From positions 1-12,454 of the forward strand of contig JANYAG010000348.1 of the NCBI GenBank assembly GCA_025361465.1: a DNA stretch of 12,454 nt, written 5' to 3'. Source of the DNA: Gemmatimonadota bacterium (lineage in GTDB: Bacteria > Gemmatimonadota > Gemmatimonadetes > Gemmatimonadales > GWC2-71-9). Each line of letters opens with the position of its first letter. Within the stretch, counting starts at the first letter, position 1. Positions 6,341-12,454 of this stretch are shown piece after piece. The translations under genes and the position numbers were made by a program. Under the pieces are notes generated by a model. That model searched no databases, was not told the DNA's origin, and saw only the letters and a program-made list of their open reading frames with translations.

Positions 6341-7048
6341 TCAGTTCTTCAATGCCCCGTAGATCAGTGGCAGCGCTCCGACAACCCATGCGATGACACC
6401 GATGGTCATCGCCTGGGCTTTTGTCGCCTTGGCCGTGACCATGAAGCCCACGCCGATGAGAACGGTGGCCCAGAGGGTGAACAGGTCGACGCGGCCAAAC
6501 AGCGCGGTGGCCAGGTTCGGGTGGGAACCGTCGAGGAACCGGCCGACGCCGATGCTGAGCGAGAGCCGGGACGTCGCGACGATGTTTGGCATCAGGGCCA
6601 TCTGCAGGGCTGCAACAACCGACTCGATCAGGCGCGGGTACCAGGCGAACGTCGCGATCATGACGGCAACACTGTAACTCGACTTCAACTGGATGGCGCG
6701 AGCGGCCAGCCAGAGGGCCCCGCCGAGGAGGAATGGCGTGAGCAAAAAGATGAACGGGACGCCGGCGGTGGTCATGAAACCGATCACCGACTTGGTCTGT
6801 TCGAGTTGTTCCGGTGTCATCTTGGCGGCGGCCTTCGACAGACCGGTGGCGATTTCGGCATCGAGGACCGGCTGCATCAGCCCCTTGGTGGCAAGCATCA
6901 GTACCGTGGCGACCACCACCAGCGCAATCAGCGGCAGGCCAAACTCGCCGCCGCGTCGCCGTTCGAACACCGCCGACGGGGAGTAGAAGATCTCGAACAT
7001 GTCTTCGGCGCCGGGCTTGGCCCCGGTCGCAGGTATCGGTTCAGGCAT
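6341..7048 (-). CDS. YIP1-family-like polytopic membrane protein
   Basis: The protein has 235 residues. A short cytoplasmic N-terminus contains EDMFEIFYSPSAVFERRR, a segment typical of bacterial YIP1-like proteins (xxFxxPxxxF). About five hydrophobic helices follow, among them FGLPLIALVVVATVLMLA, PFIFLLTPFLLGGALWLAA, VDLFTLWATVLIGVGFMV and MTIGVIAWVVGALPLIYGAL. The TWAWYP-like element appears here as TFAWYPRLIE. The biochemical role of bacterial members is unknown. The ATG at 7048 has GGAG about 6 nt upstream. The gene converges on the cupredoxin gene with only 19 nt between the stops, and no terminator is visible there. A sigma-70-like promoter is visible at 7087-7116. Confidence 0.8.
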   Translation of the reverse strand: MPEPIPATGAKPGAEDMFEIFYSPSAVFERRRGGEFGLPLIALVVVATVLMLATKGLMQPVLDAEIATGLSKAAAKMTPEQLEQTKSVIGFMTTAGVPFIFLLTPFLLGGALWLAARAIQLKSSYSVAVMIATFAWYPRLIESVVAALQMALMPNIVATSRLSLSIGVGRFLDGSHPNLATALFGRVDLFTLWATVLIGVGFMVTAKATKAQAMTIGVIAWVVGALPLIYGALKN

Positions 7049-7086
7049 CGAGCACTCCGTCGTGAATGGCCAAGGGTGACCGAGGA

Positions 7087-7116
7087 ATTCTATGGTCCGG
7101 GAACGGCAACAACCAA
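7087..7116 (-). promoter_or_regulatory. Candidate sigma-70-type promoter for the YIP1-like gene
   Basis: On the minus strand TTGGTT (7116-7111) and TAGAAT (7092-7087) are 18 bp apart. The -10 matches TATAAT in five of six bases. Transcription would begin about 30 nt before the ATG. The match was found by eye only. Confidence 0.35.
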
Positions 7117-7130
7117 CTCGTGATCGGAAC

Positions 7131-7877
7131 CTACTGGTCGGGATTTTTCTCCCAGGAGCCGTACATCGGGTTCGGCAGGACGAAATACCTGATGCCGAAT
7201 TCTGCGAGGACGGCGGGATCGTTTCGTGCCCCCTGGGTCAATGTCGGGAAGTCCTGGATGTTGTCACCGATCCACTCGACCACCTGGAGCGGCGGGACGC
7301 CGGTCATTGCAGTTCCCGACTGGACCTGGCGGAATCGGGGGTTCTTGTCGTTCCCACCCGGTGGCTGGCAGAGCACGAGGTCGGCGTCGATGCCGACGGT
7401 CACCAGGTGCTTCCGGGTCACCACGCAGAGCGACTCGGCATGGTTGGTCACGATGGCCACGAGTCCGCCGAGGGCATGGACCTGACGGGTGAACTCGACG
7501 GCGCCGGGCATTGCTGGGGCGGTGCTCTCGACGACCCACCGGGCCCAGCTCGAATCGGAGTACCGCTGGTGGGCCGCCCCGATCCGCTTCTGGTACCCGG
7601 AGTTGTCGATCATGGTCTCGTCGAGATCCAGGATCACGGCCCAGCGACCCTGTGGCAGCCCTCGCGAGGCGTCGGCCAGATGGCTCCCCGCCGCCCGGTA
7701 GGTCTGCAGCACCAGCGCCCGATACTCCGCCGAGGTCCGGACCCAGCGGAGCTCGGTGGGGTAACTGGCGCCAAGGGCCGGGGTGGGCGCCGTCGCTGGC
7801 GCCTGCCGGGACGCTGGCGAGCAGGCCAGCGCGGTGGCAACAAGCATGAGACGAGCGAGGGCAGGGGCGAGGCGCAC
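7131..7877 (-). CDS. Class C acid phosphatase / 5'-nucleotidase, lipoprotein e(P4) family (HAD superfamily)
   Basis: P4-type enzymes are outer-membrane lipoproteins that remove phosphate from nucleotides such as NMN and NADP-derived compounds. From GTG 7877 the protein has 248 residues. The lipobox VATALAC gives lipidated Cys19. HAD motifs are complete: motif I ILDLDETMIDNS with Asp84 and Asp86, motif II Thr144 in IVTNH, motif III Lys178, and the acidic pair Asp205 and Asp209 in IGDNIQDF. The family ending FVLPNPMYGSWE is present. The start was chosen because GGAG (7887-7884) lies 6 nt upstream and gives a normal lipoprotein signal. The in-frame TTG at 7934 falls within a likely -35 box. The gene is followed by the YIP1-like gene on the same strand after an 82-nt gap. 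It probably scavenges phosphate or nucleosides. Confidence 0.92.
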   Translation of the reverse strand: MRLAPALARLMLVATALACSPASRQAPATAPTPALGASYPTELRWVRTSAEYRALVLQTYRAAGSHLADASRGLPQGRWAVILDLDETMIDNSGYQKRIGAAHQRYSDSSWARWVVESTAPAMPGAVEFTRQVHALGGLVAIVTNHAESLCVVTRKHLVTVGIDADLVLCQPPGGNDKNPRFRQVQSGTAMTGVPPLQVVEWIGDNIQDFPTLTQGARNDPAVLAEFGIRYFVLPNPMYGSWEKNPDQ

Positions 7878-7883
7878 GGGTGG

Positions 7884-7887
7884 CTCC
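7884..7887 (-). promoter_or_regulatory. Ribosome binding site GGAG fixing the phosphatase start
   Basis: GGAG on the minus strand is followed by CCACCC and GTG 7877, giving a signal peptide of normal length. Confidence 0.55.
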
Positions 7888-7905
7888 GGGAGGTAGACCG
7901 CCCGA

Positions 7906-7934
7906 ATTCTCGCGCCGGAGCGGCGGAATGCCAA
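7906..7934 (-). promoter_or_regulatory. Candidate sigma-70-type promoter for the phosphatase gene
   Basis: On the minus strand TTGGCA (7934-7929) and GAGAAT (7911-7906) are 17 bp apart. The start point would lie about 20 nt before the GTG at 7877. The -10 matches only four of six bases, and the match was found by eye. Confidence 0.35.
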
Positions 7935-7991
7935 TGGAATCTCCCCTCCAGGTCCACCGGTGGGCTCGAAGGTGTGGGGAGCCTCCTGGGT

Positions 7992-8009
7992 AGATTCGTC
8001 AACGAATCT
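7992..8009 (+). repeat. Perfect 8-bp palindrome AGATTCGT-CA-ACGAATCT between divergent genes
   Basis: The two 8-base arms are exact reverse complements with CA between them. It lies in the 246-bp divergent region before the receptor gene and overlaps the -35 part of the candidate ECF promoter at 7997-8024. It could be an operator for a dimeric regulator or a small hairpin in RNA. It lacks a T-run, so a terminator is unlikely. Confidence 0.6.
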
Positions 8010-8024
8010 GGGCGTGCGGACGTA
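7997..8024 (+). promoter_or_regulatory. Candidate ECF-type promoter for the TonB-dependent receptor
   Basis: CGTCAAC (7997-8003) and CGTA (8021-8024) are 17 bp apart. The stretch GGGCGTGCGGACGTA resembles TGGCGTAGGACGTT before the sigma gene, with one extra base. Together with the shared GTCA core this suggests the same sigma factor reads both. This is an inference from two sites only. Confidence 0.3.
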
Positions 8025-8089
8025 GGGTTTGGACAGGGCGGCGGGTCGATCGCCTGGACTCCCGGTTCAATCGTGATGCGTTAGCTCGG

Positions 8090-8095
8090 AAAGGA
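8090..8095 (+). promoter_or_regulatory. Ribosome binding site AAAGGA before the receptor, pointing to an upstream non-standard start
   Basis: AAAGGA lies 28 nt before the first GTG (8124), too far for it, but 7 nt before an in-frame ATC at 8103. Starting there would complete the hydrophobic part of a signal peptide. Confidence 0.35.
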
Positions 8096-8123
8096 CATAG
8101 CGATCTCGATTCTCTTTTTTACG

Positions 8124-10385
8124 GTGTTCCCGTTGCTGTTCACTCCCGGCGGAGTCCATGGAACCGTTCGTTCCACGGAGGGCTTGCCGTTGCCGGGAGT
8201 CCGGGTTGAAGTGGATGGGTTGCCACGCACGGCGACGGACAGTCTCGGTCGCTACACGGTGTCGACGCTCGGTGTCGGGTCCCACGAGTTGCGGTTCTTC
8301 AGGACCGGGTACGCCCCGCGGGCCATCTCGGCGCTGCTGACCGACGCCAGCGATATCACCATCGACATCGAGTTGTCGCCTTCCGTGGTGTTGCTGCCGA
8401 CCATCAGCGTTTCGGCCCCGAACCCCCGAGGCACGCCGCTCGATTGGCCGACGAGCGCGGATGGTTCGCATGAGCTCGGCCGGTATCGCATCGGTCAGGG
8501 CTGGCAGGCCAACATGCTTTCCCAGGGTGTTGACGTCCAGAAGGCCCTTGCCACCGTACCGGGTGTCGTCGGGCGCGGGGAGGATGCGACGTCGCTGAGC
8601 ATTCGCGGCGGCGGCAGCGCGGACAACCTGGTGTTGCTCGACGGCCTTCCGATCTACGGCGCTTCGCACTTCGGCAACGCCTCGAGTGCGATTGTTCCGG
8701 ATGCCATTTCCTTCATGGATGTGCACACCGGCGTCAGTTCAGCGCGATTTGGTGGCCGGCTTTCGGGGGTTGTCGAGCTGGAGACGGCCGATTCCGAGGG
8801 GAGCGGCGGCACCTTCGGCGGTGCCGTCAGTGGATCCGATGTGCGGGGGCTGGTCCGTGGCTCCGTGGCGGGCCCTCGCGTCAGCTACCTGTTCGGGGCG
8901 CGCACGAGCTTCGGCAATCCATGGCAGGTCGGTGACGGCTTCAAGCAGGACGCGCGTTACCGTGACTTCATCGGAGTGGTCCGCATCGCGGCCGCTGGCG
9001 GATCATTGCGGCTGGTGTCATTCCTGAGTGGCAACCAGCTCGGGCTCCAGTCCGCGAGCGCCGATGACGCCACGCTGTCGACTGCGGCCCGGCTCGCGGC
9101 CGGCACCACGCTTGGCTGGAGCAGCAGTACCGTCGGGGCGACGTGGACGCGGCTCGCCTCGGACGGGGGCGAGGCGCGGCTGCGGGCCTGGTACGCTGGC
9201 GCCGGCAGCGTTATCTCCTGGGTTCCCACCGGTGGTGCCGCGGAACTGCAGAGCAACGTGTCGGAAGTCGGGCTGTCGGCGGAAGTGGGCCATGAATCGG
9301 CGCACGGATCACGCTTCTTCGGGGCGTCGCTGGTGCGCCCGGCGACGTCCTACTGGGCGACCCAGTTATCGACGGACAGTACGGTCGCGACCCGGACCAC
9401 TGCGACGGTGGTGTCTCCCGTCGTGGGTTCCCTCTTCGCCGAATGGAGCTGGCGTCCGAACACGCGGATAGTTGGGCGCGCCGGATTGCGTGGCAACGCG
9501 TCTGCCGGCAATGCGTTCAATCTCGAGCCCCGGTTCGATGTCACGGTCCGTCTCTCCAGCACGACGCATGTCGACCTGGGCGCAGGTCGCACGCACCAGA
9601 CGCTGCAATCGATGCTGAACGAGGAGAATCTTCTCGGCACGTTGATCGGAATTGAACTGCCCCAGGCCGCCGGCGGCAACCTGCCGACCGCGAGCGCTGA
9701 TCAGTTCGGTGTCGGCGTTGAGCATCGCCTGCGCAACGGCCTCACCGTCACGTTGGACAGTTACCTCCGGCGCTGGAATGGCGTGGCCCTCCCCGCAGGG
9801 ACCACCGGGGGACTCTTTGTCGGCGACTCGCTGCTGATCGGCCGGGGGCACGCCTCAGGCGTGGTGCTCGGAGCCGCCTATGCCGGCCACGCCCTCGCCG
9901 CGCACGCCTCCGTCTCGCTGGCCCGGTCAGTCCGTGCGTATGGCGGGCAGGAATACCATGCCGGCATCGAACGGCCGTGGACCGTGGCCGGGGGCTTCGA
10001 CTACCGGCTCGGCCGCCGCATGGCCGCCCAGTTTTCGCTGACGACCGGCGCAGGTGAACCGTCGTCGGTCACCACCACGGGAGTGGAGTGGTTGCCCGAT
10101 CACCTGCCGACCCTCACCGGCGAGCTTTCCGGAACGCCGGTCAATCAGGCCGGCCCGGTCAACCTCGAGCGGCTGCCGGGGTACACACGCGTCGACATGG
10201 GCGTCCGGCGCAACTGGCCGGTTGGCCTGGCCGGCCTGCACGGGGCGTTGAGTACGACGCTGCGGATCCGCAATCTGCTCAACACGCCGAACGGCATCGG
10301 CCTGGCGAGTCAGACCGGTGGCTCGCTGCGGATCGTGCGCGGCGCCCCTCGGACCGTGACGCTCGAGTTGGGCTGGATCTTCTGA
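8124..10385 (+). CDS. TonB-dependent outer-membrane receptor with N-terminal carboxypeptidase-regulatory-like domain
   Basis: From GTG 8124 the protein has 753 residues. These receptors import metal complexes or other ligands using energy from TonB. Residues about 11-90 form a CarboxypepD_reg-like domain (GTVRSTEGLPLPGVRVEV, then TDSLGRYTV and GSHELRFFRTGY). The plug (about 125-230) carries ALATVPGVVGR, SLSIRGGGSADNLVLLDG and GLPIYGASHFGNA. A long beta barrel follows and ends in TLELGWIF with a terminal Phe, the usual outer-membrane insertion signal. There is no STN domain. The N-terminus is odd: the frame stays open upstream to TAG 8082-8084 and codes a hydrophobic stretch (ISILFFTVFPLLF) that looks like the export signal, but contains no ATG, GTG or TTG before 8124. 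The ligand is unknown. A sigma/anti-sigma pair follows 58 nt later. Confidence 0.88.
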   Translation: MFPLLFTPGGVHGTVRSTEGLPLPGVRVEVDGLPRTATDSLGRYTVSTLGVGSHELRFFRTGYAPRAISALLTDASDITIDIELSPSVVLLPTISVSAPNPRGTPLDWPTSADGSHELGRYRIGQGWQANMLSQGVDVQKALATVPGVVGRGEDATSLSIRGGGSADNLVLLDGLPIYGASHFGNASSAIVPDAISFMDVHTGVSSARFGGRLSGVVELETADSEGSGGTFGGAVSGSDVRGLVRGSVAGPRVSYLFGARTSFGNPWQVGDGFKQDARYRDFIGVVRIAAAGGSLRLVSFLSGNQLGLQSASADDATLSTAARLAAGTTLGWSSSTVGATWTRLASDGGEARLRAWYAGAGSVISWVPTGGAAELQSNVSEVGLSAEVGHESAHGSRFFGASLVRPATSYWATQLSTDSTVATRTTATVVSPVVGSLFAEWSWRPNTRIVGRAGLRGNASAGNAFNLEPRFDVTVRLSSTTHVDLGAGRTHQTLQSMLNEENLLGTLIGIELPQAAGGNLPTASADQFGVGVEHRLRNGLTVTLDSYLRRWNGVALPAGTTGGLFVGDSLLIGRGHASGVVLGAAYAGHALAAHASVSLARSVRAYGGQEYHAGIERPWTVAGGFDYRLGRRMAAQFSLTTGAGEPSSVTTTGVEWLPDHLPTLTGELSGTPVNQAGPVNLERLPGYTRVDMGVRRNWPVGLAGLHGALSTTLRIRNLLNTPNGIGLASQTGGSLRIVRGAPRTVTLELGWIF

Positions 10386-10408
10386 TCCGGTAGCTGTTCG
10401 TCGCGGTC

Positions 10409-10435
10409 TGTCACAAAGGGTTGGCGTAGGACGTT
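10409..10435 (+). promoter_or_regulatory. Candidate ECF-type promoter before the sigma factor gene
   Basis: TGTCACA (10409-10415), 16 bp, then CGTT (10432-10435). This is close to the TGTCACA-N16-CGTC form I recall for ECF41-type sigma factors; other ECF groups use similar TGTC/CGT pairs. Position just before an ECF gene suggests autoregulation. Transcription would begin near 10443, leaving about 45 nt before GTG 10489. Confidence 0.5.
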
Positions 10436-10478
10436 CCATCCCCGTGACCAACCTGCTTGCGCTCTCTCTCTCCCATTC

Positions 10479-10482
10479 GGAG
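10479..10482 (+). promoter_or_regulatory. Ribosome binding site GGAG supporting the sigma start at 10489
   Basis: GGAG is followed by six bases (CCCTTC) and GTG 10489. The alternative GTG at 10444 has only AGGA at 12 nt. Confidence 0.5.
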
Positions 10483-10488
10483 CCCTTC

Positions 10489-11052
10489 GTGGTTCGACGG
10501 CCTTCTCTCTCGTTCCGGCGCCCTGCGCCCGGTGCCCTGGAGAGTGCCTTCGAGGCCGCATTTACCCGATTGTTTGAGGAGCAATTCCCCCGGCTGTTCC
10601 GCTACCTCGATCGCCTGGCAGGCGATCCGTCACTGGCGGCGGATGCGGCGCAGGAAGCGTTCATTCGTCTCTTCGCTCGCCGAGAAATGCCCGATGATCC
10701 CGGCGCATGGCTGGTCACGGTCGCGTCGAACGTGCTGCGCGACGACCGTCGTCGCGCCGGTCGTCATTTGCGACTGCTCGGCACCGTGCCCGATGGTGTG
10801 GCGATGTCTTCCGCGCCACTCGACCCGGCGGCCTCCCTCGAGTCGACCGAACGCCGAGCGATGGTTCGCCGTGCCATGGCGCGCATCGCCGACCGCGACC
10901 GGGACGCCCTGCTGCTCCGTCACGGCGGGTACAGCTACCGCGAAATCGCCCTGGCGCTCGACCTGAATCCTTCGAGTGTGGGAACCATTCTGCTTCGAGC
11001 CACGGCGGCGTTTCGCCGGGCATGGGAGGAGTTGTACGGTGTCGATGCATGA
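10489..11052 (+). CDS. ECF-type RNA polymerase sigma factor (sigma-70 family)
   Basis: The product has 187 residues from GTG 10489; a GTG at 10444 would add 15 residues that do not look like a domain. Region 2 spans about 29-92: LFEEQFPRLFRYLDRLAGD, then the core-binding DAAQEAFIRLF (52-62) and the DNA-melting part GAWLVTVASNVLRDDRRR. Region 4 is the last 60 residues, with the helix-turn-helix YSYREIALALDLNPSSVGTILLRA, in which the family pattern (S/T)YxEIAxxL is clear. Regions 1 and 3 are absent, as in ECF factors. The final 14 bases overlap the anti-sigma gene, so the two are made together in matched amounts. An ECF-like promoter directly upstream suggests it activates its own operon. The ECF group cannot be assigned from sequence alone. 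Confidence 0.93.
   Translation: MVRRPSLSFRRPAPGALESAFEAAFTRLFEEQFPRLFRYLDRLAGDPSLAADAAQEAFIRLFARREMPDDPGAWLVTVASNVLRDDRRRAGRHLRLLGTVPDGVAMSSAPLDPAASLESTERRAMVRRAMARIADRDRDALLLRHGGYSYREIALALDLNPSSVGTILLRATAAFRRAWEELYGVDA
11024..11031 (+). promoter_or_regulatory. Ribosome binding site GGGAGGAG inside the sigma gene for the anti-sigma factor
   Basis: GGGAGGAG ends 7 nt before GTG 11039. It favours this start over ATG 11045, and shows the anti-sigma factor is translated from within the sigma coding region. Confidence 0.6.
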
Positions 11053-11800
11053 GCTGCATCATCCCCCTGAGGACGAGCTGATTCAGGCCGTGCACGAGCC
11101 GGCATGGGTGCGTGCCGACCTCCGGCAACACCTCGACATCTGCCAGGTTTGCCAGCAGCGGATGCAGCAGCTCGCGGCGGAGGATGTCTTTGTCGGCGGA
11201 CTGCTGACGGCGCTTGATCATCCGGTGCCAGCGCGTTCGGCGCGCGACATCATCGCGGCGCAACCCTCACGCGTTCGTCGTCGCGTGCTGCTCGTGGCCG
11301 AAATCACGATCTTCGCGGTTGCGGCCGCTGCGGCGATGACGATTCCCGCCTCGCCGCTGCATCGCTGGATTGTCCGCCAGGCGCTGCCGGTTGCGAGCCG
11401 GCAGGCCGTCTCCCTGCCCGGGGCGGCATTACGGCAGTCGGCCAGCATCGCGCCGACAGGGATCGCGCTGCCCGCTCCCGCCTCGCTCAGGGTGGAATTC
11501 CGGCAGCCACAACACACCGGCACGCTCGAGGTCCACCTGGTCGATGGTGCCCAGGTGACGGTCCGTTCGCGAGGCGGCGACGTGGGCTACACGGTCAACG
11601 AGGGACGAGTGCTGGTCGACAATCGCGTGCCCGCCGAGGAATACATCGTGGAGATCCCGGCGTCGCTCGGACGGGTTCGCATCGTCGTTGGCACCCGGGT
11701 GCTCTTTCGCAAGGACGGCGTTCGTTCCGGTCCCGTCCAACCGTTCGAAGGGGCGCGGTACCGGATCGCCCTGGCTGACACCACACCGAGCCAACCGTGA
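11039..11800 (+). CDS. Membrane anti-sigma factor: zinc-finger (ZAS-like) N-terminus, FecR-like outer domain
   Basis: The product has 253 residues from GTG 11039. The cytoplasmic N-terminus holds His31-x3-Cys35-x2-Cys38 (RQHLDICQVCQQR), the zinc-binding anti-sigma signature, with earlier histidines (7, 8, 19) as possible fourth ligands. Such domains hold ECF sigma factors away from RNA polymerase. One membrane helix follows at about 83-102 after RRR. The outer part (about 150-230) reads LEVHLVDGAQVTVRSRGGDV, then NEGRVLVDN and GRVRIVVGTRVLFRKDG, a FecR-like strand pattern. It overlaps the sigma gene by 14 bases and the next gene by 4 (GTGA). The FecR-like domain hints at signal input from the outer membrane, perhaps from the receptor upstream, but this is inference. 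Confidence 0.85.
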   Translation: MSMHELHHPPEDELIQAVHEPAWVRADLRQHLDICQVCQQRMQQLAAEDVFVGGLLTALDHPVPARSARDIIAAQPSRVRRRVLLVAEITIFAVAAAAAMTIPASPLHRWIVRQALPVASRQAVSLPGAALRQSASIAPTGIALPAPASLRVEFRQPQHTGTLEVHLVDGAQVTVRSRGGDVGYTVNEGRVLVDNRVPAEEYIVEIPASLGRVRIVVGTRVLFRKDGVRSGPVQPFEGARYRIALADTTPSQP

Positions 11801-12438
11801 CCCTGCGCATCCGCCTTGTTTCCATCGCAGCGCTGTCGCTGTGTGCCGCCACCCGGCCCATCGCCGCGCAAGCCGATCCGGGGTCGCCGCCCGACACCTC
11901 CAGCGCGGTGCTGCCGCGCCCGGCCGGTCCCGCACTCGGGGCCGATCGGCTGGGCATCGGGCCGATCGTCGCTGACACGGCCCGGCGTCCCCGGGCAATC
12001 GAGTACAGCGAGCTCTATTACACGCGGCTGACGATTCATCGCTGGGCGTCCTATGCCGAGCTGCCGCTCTTCGCGGCGACATGGGCCGTGGGGCAGAAGC
12101 TGCTCAATCAGCAGAGCAGCGGCACCTACGACCGGCATTCGTCATTGCGCTCGACCCACCAGGCGCTCGCCAGCGTGCTCGGCGGGCTGTTCGCCGTGAA
12201 CACGGTGACCGGGGTGTGGAATCTCTACGAATCACGCCATGAGCCCGTCGGCCGAACCAAGCGAATCATCCACTCGCTGCTGATGCTCACGGCCGATGCG
12301 GGATTTGCTTACACCGCATCGACTGCCAGTGGCGCACGGCGGACGACGACCGGCGTCAACACCCACCGCAACGCCGCGATCACCTCGATGGGGATCGCCA
12401 CGGTGTCGACGCTCATGATGTGGCTCTGGAAGAACTGA
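11797..12438 (+). CDS. Four-helix membrane protein, candidate diheme b-type cytochrome
   Basis: The product has 213 residues. An export signal is likely (LRIRLVSIAALSLCAATRPIAA, in two parts of 1-24), then a Pro-rich linker and four hydrophobic helices. One histidine stands at the start of each: His81 (TIHRWASYAELPLF), His121 (STHQALASVLGGLFAVNTV), His159 (IIHSLLMLTADAGFAY) and His190 (NTHRNAAITSMGIATVSTL). If the helices alternate, His81 and His159 lie on one side and His121 and His190 on the other, the pairing that holds two hemes in cytochrome b561. Conserved-looking turns are GVWNLYESRHEPVGR and MMWLWK. I cannot name the family. The GTGA overlap ties it to the anti-sigma gene, so it is part of the same operon. 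Confidence 0.75.
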   Translation: MTLRIRLVSIAALSLCAATRPIAAQADPGSPPDTSSAVLPRPAGPALGADRLGIGPIVADTARRPRAIEYSELYYTRLTIHRWASYAELPLFAATWAVGQKLLNQQSSGTYDRHSSLRSTHQALASVLGGLFAVNTVTGVWNLYESRHEPVGRTKRIIHSLLMLTADAGFAYTASTASGARRTTTGVNTHRNAAITSMGIATVSTLMMWLWKN

Positions 12439-12440
12439 CC

Positions 12441-12454
12441 ATGAGCGCCCTCGT
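12441..12454 (+). CDS. Start of a further gene, cut by the right window edge
   Basis: ATG at 12441 opens two bases after the previous stop and reads Met-Ser-Ala-Leu before the window ends. Tight spacing with the operon and GGAAGA about 10 nt upstream make a start plausible. Nothing can be said about the product. Confidence 0.4.

Noticed and set aside
7092..8084. Open frame of 330 codons on the plus strand across the phosphatase gene
   Set aside because: It is antisense to a complete HAD phosphatase with intact motifs, and its translation is rich in Arg, Gly and His with no domain. High GC makes such open frames common.

Overview
The window is high-GC, gene-dense bacterial DNA from a diderm organism. 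It carries two outer-membrane beta-barrel proteins, several predicted lipoproteins, an ECF sigma/anti-sigma pair and a menaquinone gene of the futalosine route. GTG and TTG starts are common, and genes are often joined by 1-14 nt overlaps. The combination fits Gemmatimonadota or a related soil phylum, but that is an inference from gene content and style; there is no rRNA gene to confirm it.

Layout. (1) 1-1416, minus strand: a zinc-ribbon membrane protein translationally coupled (TAATG) to mqnD, which runs off the left edge. (2) 1515-3870, plus strand: a small unknown protein, then an Omp85/BamA-like outer-membrane protein with a POTRA-like segment, then a small single-pass protein. (3) 3926-6321, plus strand: a copper and respiration module made of a CopC-like protein, an Sco1-like lipoprotein, a long hairpin of GGTGAAC-type units, a CtaG-like membrane protein and a cupredoxin lipoprotein with a polyproline tail. 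(4) 6341-7877, minus strand: a YIP1-like membrane protein and a class C (P4-type) acid phosphatase lipoprotein, each with its own candidate promoter. (5) 8124-12454, plus strand: a TonB-dependent receptor, an ECF sigma factor, a zinc-finger anti-sigma factor with a FecR-like outer domain, a four-helix protein with one histidine near the start of each helix, and the first codons of another gene.

How the parts fit. Region 3 looks like a Cu-delivery and Cu(A)-assembly set for a heme-copper oxidase whose structural subunits are not in the window. Region 5 is the most interesting part: an outer-membrane receptor, a sigma factor, a membrane anti-sigma factor and a putative diheme b-type cytochrome. 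Similar ECF-style promoter sequences lie before both the receptor and the sigma factor, which suggests a self-regulated surface-signalling or metal-redox circuit. The receptor lacks the N-terminal STN signalling domain used in classical FecA-type systems, so the signalling route would be non-standard. No tRNA, rRNA, CRISPR array, IS element or phage gene was seen. No gene-free stretch exceeds 300 bases; the longest, between the phosphatase and the receptor (about 7878-8123), holds a palindrome and candidate promoters.
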